In this document: piece by piece, positions 36,229-48,409 of the stretch
Layout of the letters: each line of letters starts with the position of its first letter
How positions within the stretch are numbered: the first letter of the stretch is position 1
Assembly: GCA_019787685.1 (NCBI GenBank)
Contig: JAHNUO010000011.1
Span: forward strand, 1,674,001-1,738,000
Origin: Chiua virens
Taxonomy: Eukaryota > Basidiomycota > Agaricomycetes > Boletales > Boletaceae
Reading direction: 5' to 3'
Length of the DNA stretch: 64,000 nt
Notes under the pieces: model-generated
Databases searched by the model: none
Seen by the model: only the letters and a program-made list of their open reading frames with translations
Told to the model about the DNA's origin: nothing
Translations under genes and position numbers: made by a program

Positions 36229-38974
36229 GAGCAGGGTAGACAGGTATTGTAAGAGAGGCGGCTCGAAGGGAGGTGTCTCTGGGTAAGTTTGGCGGAAGGG
36301 TGGTGCTTTTATAATCCGAGACTTTCCATTTCCCGAATGGATACAATAACAAGCAAATCCTGTTGCGGAAACTTGGGCGCGCACTTCTGGATCGGGATAG
36401 TTGTTGCGCCGGGGTTGTGACCTGGGGCCTGCTGATCGAGCGGGGATCAGCTGAGCTACTTGAGTAGCCGACTAATCTGCGTCCCTAGCCGACTGAACTC
36501 TCACATTTGGTGCACACCACTCTTCTTCACATCCACACCTCCTATCTGAAACGATGCAACCAATGTGTAAAATATCATCTATCATTTAGATGGATGCGTG
36601 GCATAAAATGTAACAGGACTAGCTTACCTCAAACGACCTACGACATGAGACCGCGCTTTCAGATTGTTATGAACATTCTATTGGAACCAAACGTCTCCGT
36701 GAGGAACAGGAACAGGTTACAGGTTGATACACGAGATCGCGATCCTGATTGTCTCATGACTCTCCCGGGTTACCAGGGCGGTGCAGCTTCGGCGTCGTGA
36801 CAGATTTTCCTCAAGTGTATGAGACAAAAATTGTCAACTAGAACCTGCTCCTACTCAATCAAAGTGCTCACATAGCATGCATTTGGATGACCTACGGCTT
36901 TATCGCTATGCACCAAATATTTGCCTCTTACATGATTGGAGTGGCGAGAGCTAAGAGGCATTTCTGCGGCGAACAACTTCTTCTTCGGTCCAAGTGGTCG
37001 GGTGGCTGTGTCAGCGCCCAAGTTGAACTGAGCTGGAACCGAGTCAAGTTCCGAACTAGTAGCATTGGCATTTTCTTCCGTGACAAAAAGGTCATCATAC
37101 ATCTGGGGTTTGCTCATTTAAATCCATGAGCCCTGATATCGACGCGCCCTACAGTTCAAGTTGGCTCAGCGCACGATCATTGTGGTGCCAGGTTCCACAT
37201 TGGATCAACAAAAACTTGTTATGTCGCACCGAGTGAGGATGTAAGTTAGTAACGGTCCATACAACTTCATGTCCTTCGTCGTTCTGGCACCACTGACGCT
37301 CGGAACAGGAGTCAGATGCATCCGATCCCCAATCTCTCCAATCTAGACCCGGGCCAGGCCGTCTGGGCGGCCCGCATACTCTAGGCTACCCGAGTGGCAC
37401 TCTGATCTGTTCAGGAGGGCAGAAATGGGGTTAGTTCCATGACCGTATATATTCAGAAGTGGCGTTCACACATTTCATCTTACATCATCTTCTATGATAG
37501 AACCTGTGGTTCTGCGTCGAAACTTCAAGTTGGTCCGAGTTACCCTGCGGTAAGCAGGTTCAGATCTTGACCACGAGTAAGTTGTTCTCGTCACATTAGC
37601 TGATTTACCTAAATTCTCGCCATTCTAGCGCAGTTTGCTTTTCTCAAGGATCGTGAGCCCTGTCGGAAAGAACCAAGTCAATGGCAGTGGAGCAGTGGAG
37701 CAGCACACAGCCAATAACGCCACTCATGTTCTGCGGAACCACCGCGCAGCAGCACAGCATTCTCGGTTATTCCTTGAAGATATATACCCATTCGAATAAC
37801 GTGGACTCCATTTTTCTGGAATGGACGTGACAGTATATACTACCTGATCCGATAGGTGCTATATCGGGTCGATCGCGGCGCACATCTCCCGGGTCCCTTA
37901 AGAATCACGCTAACAACTCAAGTCCCGCAGCTCTGGTGCTCGAGGTCCCTGCATGTACAGTGCTCGGCTTATACTTCTCTAGGACACGGGAGATTTCAAG
38001 TTCATTGCATCGGTTCAGTTTTGAGTTGTCACCTGATATGTACATCGCTGTTGATCTCGGAATGGGTCAGGCAGCGCTCCCATTTAGCAGAACTCAAATG
38101 GAATCCAATCGAAGTTTTGATGTCATTTTTCCACGCCGACTCAGGCTTGAAGCGATGTCGAGGACTATTGGTACTAGTCCCTGTCGCAAAACAAGGCGTC
38201 CGCATTGCGCAGCGGTGGCACCTACTATGACCTACATTATACTACTACGGTCATGGTACGTACATTTTCTCTTTCCCATCTACATGTCTTTTACAGTTAA
38301 GTAATCGCTTGCATGCTGTAGGTTTATGGTCGGAAACGGCCACATCTTGTGAATTGAAGTATTGATCAGTTTTGTCAGGTTTGGTCCATGGCAGGTCTTG
38401 ATGACGCCAGTTATGTACATACTTTTTGTGTGCCAGGAATTTCGCTCCAGCTGCTCACTTCTCACCCTATCTCCTGAGGCCCTTTATGTAAATTGTGAAC
38501 AACCCCAACTGGGTTGATTACTTCTGGCGAAGAACTCGACTGTTACATATACATCTCTTGCACTTTCTGAATCGGGAGGACACCACACACAATGAAGTGC
38601 TGCAGTGCCAGTCTCAGCATTAAGTAAATATCTCCGATCTTCAGCGCGGTGTTCCATGAGCATCATCCCCAAGGCTTGGCAGGTCTGCAAGATCTGTCAA
38701 GCTCAAATCCACCCTCTATTTCCGAGGGTATACGGATCTAACCCTCCTGACGGTGCCTGTCTTTGTCGGACTTTACCTTATCACCAACGCACGATTCCCC
38801 CTTATTACTTATGAGCATAACGCAAGTATGTTATGTGCCTCGTGTCGCTCGCGGAAATAGCTTAGGTCCCGAAACACGGAAACCCCATTCAAAGTTTGAT
38901 TCTTGCTCAACTGAGTCAGACAATCTCGAAAAATAATCCGATGATCATGTGAAAGCAGCGAAGCGCCCTCCGCT
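36229..38974. other. 2.7-kb region without a supportable gene
   Basis: Open frames reach about 124 codons (37856-38230 and 37936-38304, plus strand) but show no known domain and overlap each other in different frames. The left end holds the tyrosinase promoter. No terminal repeats were seen. It could contain a lineage-specific gene that I cannot recognise. Confidence 0.35.
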
Positions 38975-39967
38975 TTACTCCCGAGAGAACCTTGTCCTCC
39001 AACCGCTCTCGATGCGATCCTAACGGATAAACACAAAAAATCAGGTTTAGCAGAGAAGACCAGAGTGGTAAGGAAACACTCACCAGATCAATCACCTTCT
39101 GTACGCTCTCCCTTGCCCACACCGCCTTCTTATACTGTCTCAGTCTCTCAAATTTATCTCCAGCCAATTCCTCTGCAAGCTTCTTCCCCAATCCAGGTTG
39201 GAATTTTCCAAGATCGGTCTTGCCAATAATCTCGAGGACACTCAGAAGCGGTACAAAGGCACAATCCGCGTTCGTAAAGTCCTTTCCGATCGCGAACTCC
39301 CCTCCGTCGGCTGCATCTGGATCCGGTAGCAAAACCTGTATCTTTTCCAAACCTTCGATGATCTTATCTATCGAACCGCTGCCTCGAAACAGTTCGGTTA
39401 TCGGCGCTTCCACGGCACGCACAGCGATGTCCATGAAGAACCGCACGCGAGCGCGCGCAATTGGGTTGGTCGGGAGGAGGTTGGAATTGGGGAATATGTC
39501 AGCAAGGAATTCGAGCAGGACGTAGGACTCGGTGAGCTTGAATGACAATGGGGACGGTTCCTCGGGCGCGACGTTGGGCCCCCCGTAGGTGATTGCCGGG
39601 ATCTACATTGACAAGGAATCACGGTGAATATCAGTGGCATGGGTAGGGAAGTGTGCTATGCACTGCGGACAGTGTGGTGTTCGGCTTACCTTTCCTGTCG
39701 AGGGGTTGACTTGGGCAAACCACGCTGGTTTGTTGTAGATATCGAATCCAAGCGCGGTGTACGATGCGCCGGCTTCTAGCAACGCGATTTCAACCTACCA
39801 AATCATAACTATTAGGCCGTTATCTTCGCAAATTCAGCCATCGAAGCTAACCCACCCTGTGGCAGAAAGGCGAGAGCTAATGACAGAGGTCAGATGGCCG
39901 CAATCTTGGAAATCAACCTAGCACATACCTTGAGGGTATCGTGATAGTAAGTAATTTGCTCTGACAT
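38975..39967 (-). CDS. Glutathione S-transferase, SPFCHR type
   Basis: This is a second cytosolic GST-fold protein. Exons from ATG 39967 join to MSEQITYYHDTLK, LSPFCHR, VEIALLEAGASYTALGFDIY, NKPAWFAQVNPSTGK, IPAITYGGPNVAPEEPSP and ESYVLLEFLADIFP. The all-helical domain follows, with FAIGKDFTNADCAFVPLLSV, and a last short exon DRIESGWRTRFSRE ends at 38975. It shares its exon plan and several blocks with the GST at 21.4 kb. However, the active-site loop is SPFC instead of CPYA, which moves the Cys three residues along; Ser or that Cys would then face glutathione. Length is normal for the family. A weak TACTTAAATA element lies about 70 bp upstream. The substrate is unknown. Confidence 0.88.
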
Positions 39968-40533
39968 ATTGTTCGACGGCTAGTGTTCTTGTTGGAGACT
40001 GAAAATCGGGATGCCCACTTTCGCTCTAGGTCCTCAAGTATTTAAGTAACTACAAGGAGTGTGTGAAGCGAGGCGGCATTCGTACGCGTCAGCACGTCCG
40101 ACCGGAAGTAGTCAGCGATCTTGTGTCTGACTCATTGGACCAAGAGCAACTGCGGACATCCCGTAAAGGTCGGTGATTGGGAGTTAGCTTGGTCACAATA
40201 TGAATAATGACGGCGAAATTTCTCATACCCGATGTCCTTCAGAGAGAGCTGGTCGCGGCAGGGATTGGAACGGAAAGACACATATGATTGCTAACTGTCA
40301 TGCACATGTGTGCGGCCAACTCGTACGCATATGAACTAGCCTGCGTCTCCAGCCTTTCCAACGACGATGCCAATCTGCTCGAAAAGCGGGAGTTGCTTTG
40401 AATCCGACTAGCCAGCCTTGACTGCTCGTTTGCACTATTCAATTATATTCAGACCCACAAATTCCGTCTCTCATTTCACCACTGATCAAGGAGCTGGACA
40501 GACCTAGGCCAAATAAAGAAAGGAACGATGGTG
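39968..40533. other. Intergenic region between GST 2 and TDG
   Basis: It contains the promoter of GST 2 (minus) and the 3' end of the TDG gene (minus). No additional gene is seen. Confidence 0.4.
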
Positions 40534-42001
40534 TCAACGCAAACTACTAGTAGGATGCCACATCACATCCTCAGTTCCCGAAGTGTCCAATTCAGATGAG
40601 GGCATTTTCATGAGTGCGTGCAATTCTGTGAATAGTGTGATCTTGTCGGAAAGCTGTGCGAAAATGCTCGTGATACAACGACGAATAATTTGTGAAGGGA
40701 CAGACTTGGTATTGCACCACCCGCCCCGATGTGCACGGCACGACGTAAAGAAACGTCTCTTGAGGTAAGTCTTCTATGTATCTCATGAGCGTGATTACAA
40801 ATCGGTGGCATGCAGGATTACCTTTTGCCTCTCCGTAAACAAGCTTATGTATTTGAAGACCCATCTGGCTCTTGTGCCTTTTTTTCCTGTTGTCCACACG
40901 TTTCACCATACCTTTCTGCAACTTTACCAAACCATTCCGGACGACCTCCCATATGACCATCCCAACGAAACACACAAACCTCGGTCGGAAGCGCGCAAGT
41001 TTATCGAGAAGTACAGGTACTGAAGCCACCATTTCCGCTCGGGAAAGTTCGTGCGCCTATGAAATCGTAAACCAAAACATCCAACTGTGTACTCTGTCAC
41101 AAGGACTGACCTGCGTTGTCGGTCGGTCCACCAAATTAGTCTCCAAGAATCCCGCACGCGATAATTAAGTCACCATGTCACAACATGCCCAATGCACTCA
41201 CCAACCCAATGTTAAATCTTTCAGGGAGAGAGAAGTCCTCAGAGGGAGGTACTAGGGTGGCAGTCATCCCTGGACAGGTGGGTCATTTGCGATGCATTAG
41301 GGAGGTCAAATTGGCAGAGTTACCCGAACGGTGTAAGCACCGCCAAAAGTGGTTCGTCGGGTTCGCAAAATGATGCCCAGTCTCTGCAGACATGCGTCCT
41401 GGACTATAGAAAGCACGTTATGATGTCCTTTCAGCATATTCTAACACTGGCATTTCTAGCATTGTGCCCACTTTATGCCGCAAAACAACACTTATGTGAC
41501 TATCAATCAGATTGAACAGCATCGACCGGATGGAGTGGCGTACCGTCGAGACCGGGATGAAGATAATCTTGTAACGGATGAAGACGCGTGTCCCCGTCGA
41601 CATGGTTTGGCTTCAATCTCTTGGCAAATTTTCGGGGATCACGATACTGGCTTTTGTCTGGCAAAAAAACTTTACCATCCTCGAGTGTTTGTTGACCCTT
41701 CCTTTTTCTCTTCGCAACCGATCTTGGCTGTGCTTCCTCTCCATCTGATACACGCGACGTCAACTCCCGCATATCGTATTTAATTCGGGATATAGGTGTA
41801 GTACTTTCAGCGTGCACACTAGGGAGGAAAATCTGGATGGTTCGGCAGGACGAACCGCTTGCAGTGGGTAAGCCCATTTAGTGAGACGTACTTTCTCGCG
41901 GGCTGCTCATTAATATTACCCCTTTTCTTTAATAAAGCGGCGATTGAATTCTGAAACTCCGTCGAACCCGTTCCGGGAATCCCGGATTGCAGAATTCGCA
42001 A
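40534..42001 (-). CDS. G/T(U) mismatch-specific thymine/uracil-DNA glycosylase (TDG/MUG family)
   Basis: This base-excision repair enzyme removes T or U opposite G, in the nucleus. Joined exons on the minus strand give STEFQNSIAALLKKRG, then KRKRKGQQTLEDGKVFLPDK (basic, probably DNA-binding), LQDYLHPGLD, and FCGIN followed after an intron by PGRMSAETGHHFANPTNHFW. This is motif 1 of the family, with the catalytic Asn in GINPG. Next come VPPSEDFSLPERFNIGL, TNLVDRPTTQ, ELSRAEMVASVPVLLDKLAR, RPRFVCFVGMVIWEVV and LYVVPCTSGRV (motif 2 region, the minor-groove loop). The last exon, ITLFTELHALMKMPSSELD, ends at TGA 40534. The N-terminal start (to 42001) is tentative. Key motifs are intact, so the protein is probably active. 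Confidence 0.88.
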
Positions 42002-43927
42002 TTAGTCAACCCGCCCGCCCCGATTACGCGTCCCAGTAAGTACGTAGTCTGGCAGCCGCCGCAGCCGATCAGGCCAGAATTTCCGCCATATTTCAGATAT
42101 CAGCAACGACGATTGACACGGTGGCGATGGCACGCGGGCGTCTCAGATTTTATCTCCTGATCTTCACTCTCAGTCAATTTTGGAATCAGTCTCGACGTGC
42201 CCTTCACTTCTACAGTTTTATAATGGAACAAGAATCACAAGGCATAACCGATGGATAAAATGAGCCAAAGATATTGGTCGAGCCCATCAAAGCGCAATGA
42301 GGGGACTACGATTTCTATCTCGTCATCCAAGCTCTCCCAATGTACCATCCCAACGTGTTCTTGCTTGACCTTTGCGCGGAGGCCACTCCGTTCATATTAA
42401 AACGGAGGTGTCGTGGTCGAGACAACTCCTTCACTAGCCGATGTAGTTCGTCAAACCAAAGATATCGGGTTACTCCTGCGCTGGTACACAAAGACACGGC
42501 TACGTGATTGCACCGTGAACAGGTGGTCAAGTGAGGTTGCTATCCAGCACTCAAAAACCTCGATCCTTGTAATGTTGGCGCTACAAAATGAGGTCATTTG
42601 ATAACTTATAGTGCGGAAAGAAGGGGCAATCGTGCACCATTCAATGCGCTCTGCAAAATCATGCTACATGTCTGATTCAATATGCGTAGGTGAAAACAAG
42701 CACGAAGGAGTCTTACCGCGTCGTATCAATGCAAGGTAAATTCATGTCTTGAAGCGGTCTCCATGGCCCTTTTTTCCTTGGCACGACGAGCTTTATCAGA
42801 ACGAAACCTGCCTTGTGCCTGCAGGTCCTCGGTCCAGAGTTGGTCGAGTTGGTCCGTGATCTGAGGATGCGGCTGGATGCTTGTTCGCATGAGATGAAGT
42901 CATACCAGGTCCTGGGAGGGGAGGTCAGGTAAAAATGGCCGGGATGGTGAGACATGGCGGCGGGTCAGGCTCAGCAGCTGAGTTGATGATTAGTTGAGTC
43001 AGAGGTAATACTGATGTGCACGTATTGGGGCCATGAAGCAGAGCGTGCAAACTTGAAGGTGGCAGAGCTGGCGATGGGGCAGGAAGAGCAAGTCCCTGAG
43101 CAACGAGGGACTGCCGTGTTGCGTTGAAACATTCACGAACACCATCACCGACCTGCGGTTCCTCTTGGGGCGCCGCATCGACGGCGGCATCGTAGGCAGG
43201 CCTGTTGTACTACCAGTACCCTTGCGTCATGGTCAATTTGAAACGGCGCAGGATCAAAATGTTCACCTCTACCGCATCCTCCTTTCTCGATACAATGACT
43301 GAGGCATTTCGTATGTGTACATCGTGGGGCACTGGGTTTTCAGCACGCAGGGTGACTGCACAGCGGCCCTTCCTTACGTGGGGCCCTAGATGTGGATCTG
43401 GTGTGGGTCCTTGTAAGGACATTGGAAGAGGACAAGGATGTTCATGCGGGCGGCAGGCAGAGCGGCACGTGCCGAAGAGTGGCTGTGAGTGTCCCGCCTC
43501 CAGTTGCTTATGTCATACTATTGTCGCTGGTCCCAGACTATTTTCCACCCGGACCCCCGGAACGCGGCGCCCAATTCTGAGTCGGAGCCCTCAAAACAGG
43601 TTTGACTGCCGAGGTTGTAAATTCCGCCGCAAGTCGAGAGAGATAAGCTAAACTGGTAGGTGGTGCAGGGGAAATGATCGGGCGAACCTATGTGCTGGCA
43701 GGATCCAGGTGACAGCGCTTAGTTGTATTAATATTGATGCGCCACTACTTGACAATCATATGGTATGTCCGCGGACTCCAAAGATCTGACGGCCTCACAA
43801 CATGACAGTTCTAACATGTAGCTCGGTCCTGGAGCCACATACCCATCCTATAAGAGGCTGGGAAGAAGAGCCCTATGATTCCAAACCCGCCAACCAACCC
43901 TATAACCCCTATCTCCCACCATTAGCT
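42002..43927. other. Region with coding-like minus-strand tracts, no gene resolved
   Basis: On the minus strand, DNA from about 43210 to 42700 reads as extended Ala/Pro/Gln-rich open segments, for example AYDAAVDAAPQEEPQVGDGV, LMRTSIQPHPQITDQLDQLW and DKARRAKEKRAMETA. They lie in different frames with no clear splice sites. They look like remnants of a gene or transposon gag-like protein, but I cannot name a family. The remaining DNA has nothing clear. Confidence 0.3.
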
Positions 43928-45103
43928 ATGATGGACCTACCCATTGAGCTCGTCAGCGCCGTGGTCCGCAAAATATCATCTATATCTGATCTCCTCTCTC
44001 TGCGATCCGTCAACTCTGCGTTCCGCGATCTTGTTACCCCTCAGGCATTCAGCGAATTACACATCCGTAACAGCGTAGAAAGTGCACAAACGTGTCTCAG
44101 CATCCTTGCTTCCCCCTCTCTCGCGACTCACGTACGCGAGGTTGTCTATGATCGACGTGACCATGCGCAATTTAGTCTTTTGCCGCCTGGCGCTGAAGGT
44201 AATCTGCTTTGACCAGCAATTGCAGCCTAGTAGTACTAGTAACTGATATCGTCCCATTCAGATATCTGTAACGAACTCGAGATTGCGGACCTCGAGGATG
44301 CTCTTGCAGAGACCTTCTGTTCACTCCCAGGTTTTAAGAATTTGGAGAGCGTGGTCCTCAACTTCTGGCCTTCGTTCCGCTCCCAACGTGGAACAGAGAT
44401 CCAGGAACACCCCTTTTGGTTCTCCAACCGACAGATCGCCGTTTTGCACGCCCTCCACGTTGCGTTCAAATCATCTTCCATCCGATCACTCACATTAAAC
44501 CATGTTATGCTGATATCGCCAGCCTGTTACGACTTTGTTTCCGCTGTAGCGAGCTCTCCGTTGCATCATCTCTCCATGTCCATTGTCGCGAATTCAGAGT
44601 TGAGTATCTGGTCGGGGTCCAAGGCACTCAATGGTCCGCTCAGCTCGTTGCTTCCACCATCGAATTCCAATTTTAAATCCCTTGTTCTACGGAGCCCTCA
44701 AGGCCTCTACCACAGTCTCAACACACAGCTTCGCTCTTTCAATTACCCTGCGCTCGAGACGCTCATCCTTGAAAATATTGTCTTCGATCCAGTTCCCTCT
44801 GTTGACGGTATCGAGGACTTCATCGTCCGGCACAAGGCGAGCCTGCGTCGCCTGGAGATTCGCTCATGTTCTAGCTATGTGTCCAGCATAACAACACCCA
44901 TTCGGAGTTGGTCCACGATTTGGAGGCGTCTTGCAGAAGAGCTCGGTTCCCTCAGGGTGTTCGTAGCCAACGATGCTCGCCAGGGTTATGCGCTACTAGA
45001 TGATACGCATGGATACATCCCGCATCCGTCATTTCTCGCAGCCTCCCCGGAGCTTACTCAGGAGGACGAGCAAGCCTACTTGCAATTTTCAGGACCGCGT
45101 TAA
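43928..45103 (+). CDS. F-box protein (F-box plus LRR-like C-terminal domain)
   Basis: This is a predicted SCF ubiquitin-ligase adaptor. The N-terminus reads MMDLPIELVSAVVRKISSIS and continues DLLSLRSVNSAFRDLVTP, an F-box at residues about 3-40. After an intron at about 44197-44261, the protein has spaced leucine-rich segments, for example NLESVVLNFWPSF, SIRSLTLNHVMLI, FKSLVLRSPQ, ALETLILENIVFD and SLRRLEIRSC. These resemble the solenoid of agaricomycete F-box/LRR proteins. TAA ends it at 45103. It is not closely similar to the tandem F-box pair at 25.8-29.3 kb. An upstream in-frame ATG at 43802 would add 42 residues, but 43928 puts the F-box at the very N-terminus, as is normal. Confidence 0.82.
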
Positions 45104-46689
45104 TCTTGCCCAGTCCAACTAGAAACAGCTCAAATTTGCCGGTCGTTGGTCATTTACTGCTTTGTTGTCTCAGAAGTCAAAACTGATCGTGGAGACTGCG
45201 CTGTGTCAAAGTAAAAGTATCATTGTCATCCGATGATTTACTAGTTCAAGTATTCCTTCATGTTGCATAGTACATCTCCCTTTTTATAAGAATGCTGGCG
45301 TAACCAATACTCACCACTACAATCCAGTCATAAGGTGTCATCGAAGAGTAAGTCCTGGGAGTGGGTTTGAGTGTCGTAAGGTCTTCCTAAGAAGGAACTG
45401 ATCTCAGGGACCGCAAAACGATTGTACGTCGCTCGCATCCGACCATCGAGCACCCGATGAGCGCTTAGCGTGGCGATATTCCCGTAATACCGTGCTAAGG
45501 CTCGCTTGGTCGATTTTGACAGCTGCGATCGGAGGAGAGCTGCTCAACCGCTCAATCGTCAAGCGATAACGTTATAAGCCCGCTCTCCTGATAGGCTAGT
45601 CATAGTTTCAACGGTTTGCCGCAGGATGTAAGTAAATGGATTTCCATGGGGATGAGCACCAACGTCCGGGTGGCCCCATCTGGCACAAGAAGCCAGCAAA
45701 ACGTTGGCAGGGTTGACATGTCATACGCGTCGCCACCGTCAGAATGGAGAATTGATGCGAACGATTCCGTACTACATATGGAAAGGGAAGCGAAGACGTT
45801 TCATGTTTCGTGGTGTGCTCTATAGATATCGGTTGTTTCATTCTCAGTGAGTCGTATTCAGTCAGCGTACTGAATAGACCTTTAATCGACAATGCATATA
45901 ATAGAGAAAAAAAGCATACCAGCTGTGCGACAAATCTTGTGTGGCTCCTGAGATTTAGTGAAAGCTGTTGACAGTGCGGTCTGACGGACTCTGACCACAG
46001 TCATAGAACCACGGGAAAAAATGCGACCTGCAGAGGAAATGGTTGGTCTGTCTCATGCTGACAGATCATGTTACTCTGACAGGAGACATCGAAACCTTAG
46101 GGTCGTCAGAGCCGAGATATCGACGGTACACTGTTCTTGCTGGACGAGATGCTTTGATGCGTCTGGACTCTGTAATCACGTTAGATGGCTGCTTTTGAAA
46201 CGTGAAGATTCTACATCGACCGACCGTCTTGTGAAGTTGGTAAGGAAAGTATTCAGGAATGAAGCCGAACGGAGTCGCTTAGTACGTACCGTGTCCAGGG
46301 TCCAAACGTTCACATGCGTACAAAGATCAAATTTGTACATCCTGAACCAGAAGCATTACATTAGAATTTGGTTGGATAGTCAGATTGGTTTGTTCAGGTT
46401 CAAGCATCTGCCAAATGGGCAGTAATGCTATACTGTGCGCAAACGGTCGGCAGATGCAGCGGCAGCTGGCATCAAACACGTGCACTCTTCGGACCTATGA
46501 ATAATGACACCTGGCACCTTGTGTAAGAATCATTGATGATGATTCGGATGACATCCGAGTCTCTCAACTAACTTGTGTCACGTAGAGCGGTCAAGACACC
46601 CGCGCAGACAACTTTATCTGTTGAGGTTGCTTGGCCAGACCATTTTGGACGATCAGTGACTCTGGGAAAGCTGGCAACCCTATGCCACA
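45104..46689. other. Intergenic region, no gene called
   Basis: Only short frames (up to about 134 codons at 46021-46425, plus) without recognisable domains. It includes the presumed promoter of the gene starting at 46690/46732. Confidence 0.35.
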
Positions 46690-48352
46690 ATGGTATCCTG
46701 CAAGTCCCTTTATCACCCGACTGTCAGCAGCATGCCATCTCGACGTCCCCGTCGGAATCCAACGAAGCACAAATCGCAGAGCACACAGCAGCACGTATAT
46801 GCAACCAACCTGGACCAGAATCTTGGTTATCCTTTGCGTATTCCTCAGCCAGATGAGAGCCTCGGTCTGCCTTATAATGTTGAAGGCTTTCAGATCGGCG
46901 ATGTTGGCTATGTCGACCAGTACGGTGCATTCCATCCGCTTTTCAACATCAAATTCCCTTCCACGAAACTCCAAGAACCGGAATCTCTTCCTCAGGAATC
47001 CACAGCATCGACGTCTTTTTCAGAGGAGTTCGAAAAGTTCGGTCTTCAACATAACTTCGACCAGCCGGGAGGCAAACAAGCAATCGGCCCCAACGCATTG
47101 TTCATGACTGGCGTCGAGAAGAGCGTGGGGCATTCGAGGTATCTTTACGTCAGTGTAGACATGTCGCAAATCTGACTCGGCATTGTGAGGACGGACGGGT
47201 CACCACAGGGTTACAGGTTTACTGCGATCAAGGAAGCCGGAGCTCTACTTATTCTCCCAAGCGGTGCTATGTTATTTGAGCTCAAAGAAAAGTACCTGGA
47301 GGCCATTCGTAACTATGTCACAAGGTATGCGGCTAAATGGTGCGAAGACGCCCAGAGGGATTCTCTCTATTTGATTACTGCCGCGTATAAAACGACGTCT
47401 TGGACCCTAGGATCATTTGACGACGGTGTCCTTGGCAAAGAAATTCATGTCCATCGTGATGACAATGCTACTCCGGTGTATACATGGGATTCTGCATTCA
47501 ACGTAGACAACCGACAGGGACGTAATGATTGTCACAACCAAGCTGTCTTCATAAAAGGTTTCAAGATGACGGTGAGACGCCAGCGATCTGCTGATGCTAA
47601 TATGTCCGATGGGTGGCTAGCCCGTCTCCTCGCCGATCTGCAGCTTATGGCAGGCAAGTGGCTATCTAAACAAAGTGGGTGTTATAGTCATGTCATGGGA
47701 TACGAATCGACACAGATTTGGCACAGAAATAGAGTACTTTCCTGCATTGAATTTTTCCCAGGTTTGTTCGTCATCAATCGACCGTATGTACAAAACAAAT
47801 TTATTGCTTAGCCTAGCCATCCTTTGGATGTGGTCAACAATGTCCTATTAGACAAGGTATGCGTGAATATTTGTCGACCGCACACACCTTATCGAGTGTT
47901 CCGGCCAGAATCCTGGAGCTCACATAGTTGTCACACATGATGACGACTGGATTGAAATGCTTGGAAAGGTACCTTTCTACACCCATGCATATTCACTCAC
48001 TGACCGGTGTCCAGGGATTAGAGTTTTCGCAATTGATGGAAGAAGGCCCAGTCCGGAACTTCATGATGCAAAAACGATACACCTTTGATTTGGACACTGA
48101 ACATAGTAAGTACTTTTATTTCCGGCTTCTTGGCATATTACTAACAATGGTTAGGTGCTGTTTACCTACAAAGAAATATGTGAGTGTACTTTTGCTATCG
48201 TCAAGTCCACCTAATCACCAGCTGTTTATAGTGAGGGAAACGCCGTCTATGGTGAACGGGCGCCAACTCCAGACTGTGAGGAGATAAGTGGCGAACGAAG
48301 GCTGGACGAGGAATTGAGATCCCCGACAACGATTCGCGGCTCGTCATTACGA
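46690..48352 (+). CDS. Conserved agaricomycete hypothetical protein (no named domain)
   Basis: The protein opens GYPLRIPQPDESLGLPYNVE, then FQIGDVGYVDQYGAFHPLFN and IKFPSTKLQ. After an intron it continues EAGALLILPSGAMLFELKEK, YVTRYAAKWCED, SLYLITAAYKTTSWTLGSFD and CHNQAVFIKGFKMTVR. Downstream exons give HPLDVVNNVLLD and AHIVVTHDDDWIEMLGK. I recall the same order of blocks (IGDVG.., AVL.LP.GA, LYLVTG..K..SW..G, QCLFLRGY, VTHDD.W) in large families of unnamed proteins in mushroom genomes. Function is unknown. The start may be 46690 or 46732 (MPSRRPRRNP). The 3' end is uncertain: the frame could stop at 48183 or run to about 48352. There is no signal peptide. Confidence 0.6.
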
Positions 48353-48409
48353 GTACGTATCATATTTGTCCATAATTTCAATGCAGTGATATTCTCATTC
48401 CTTGCAGAT

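Noticed and set aside
33451..42001. Idea that tyrosinase, GST and glycosylase genes form one biosynthetic cluster
   Set aside because: There is no backbone synthase, transporter or pathway regulator beside them, and TDG is a repair enzyme; adjacency alone is not support.
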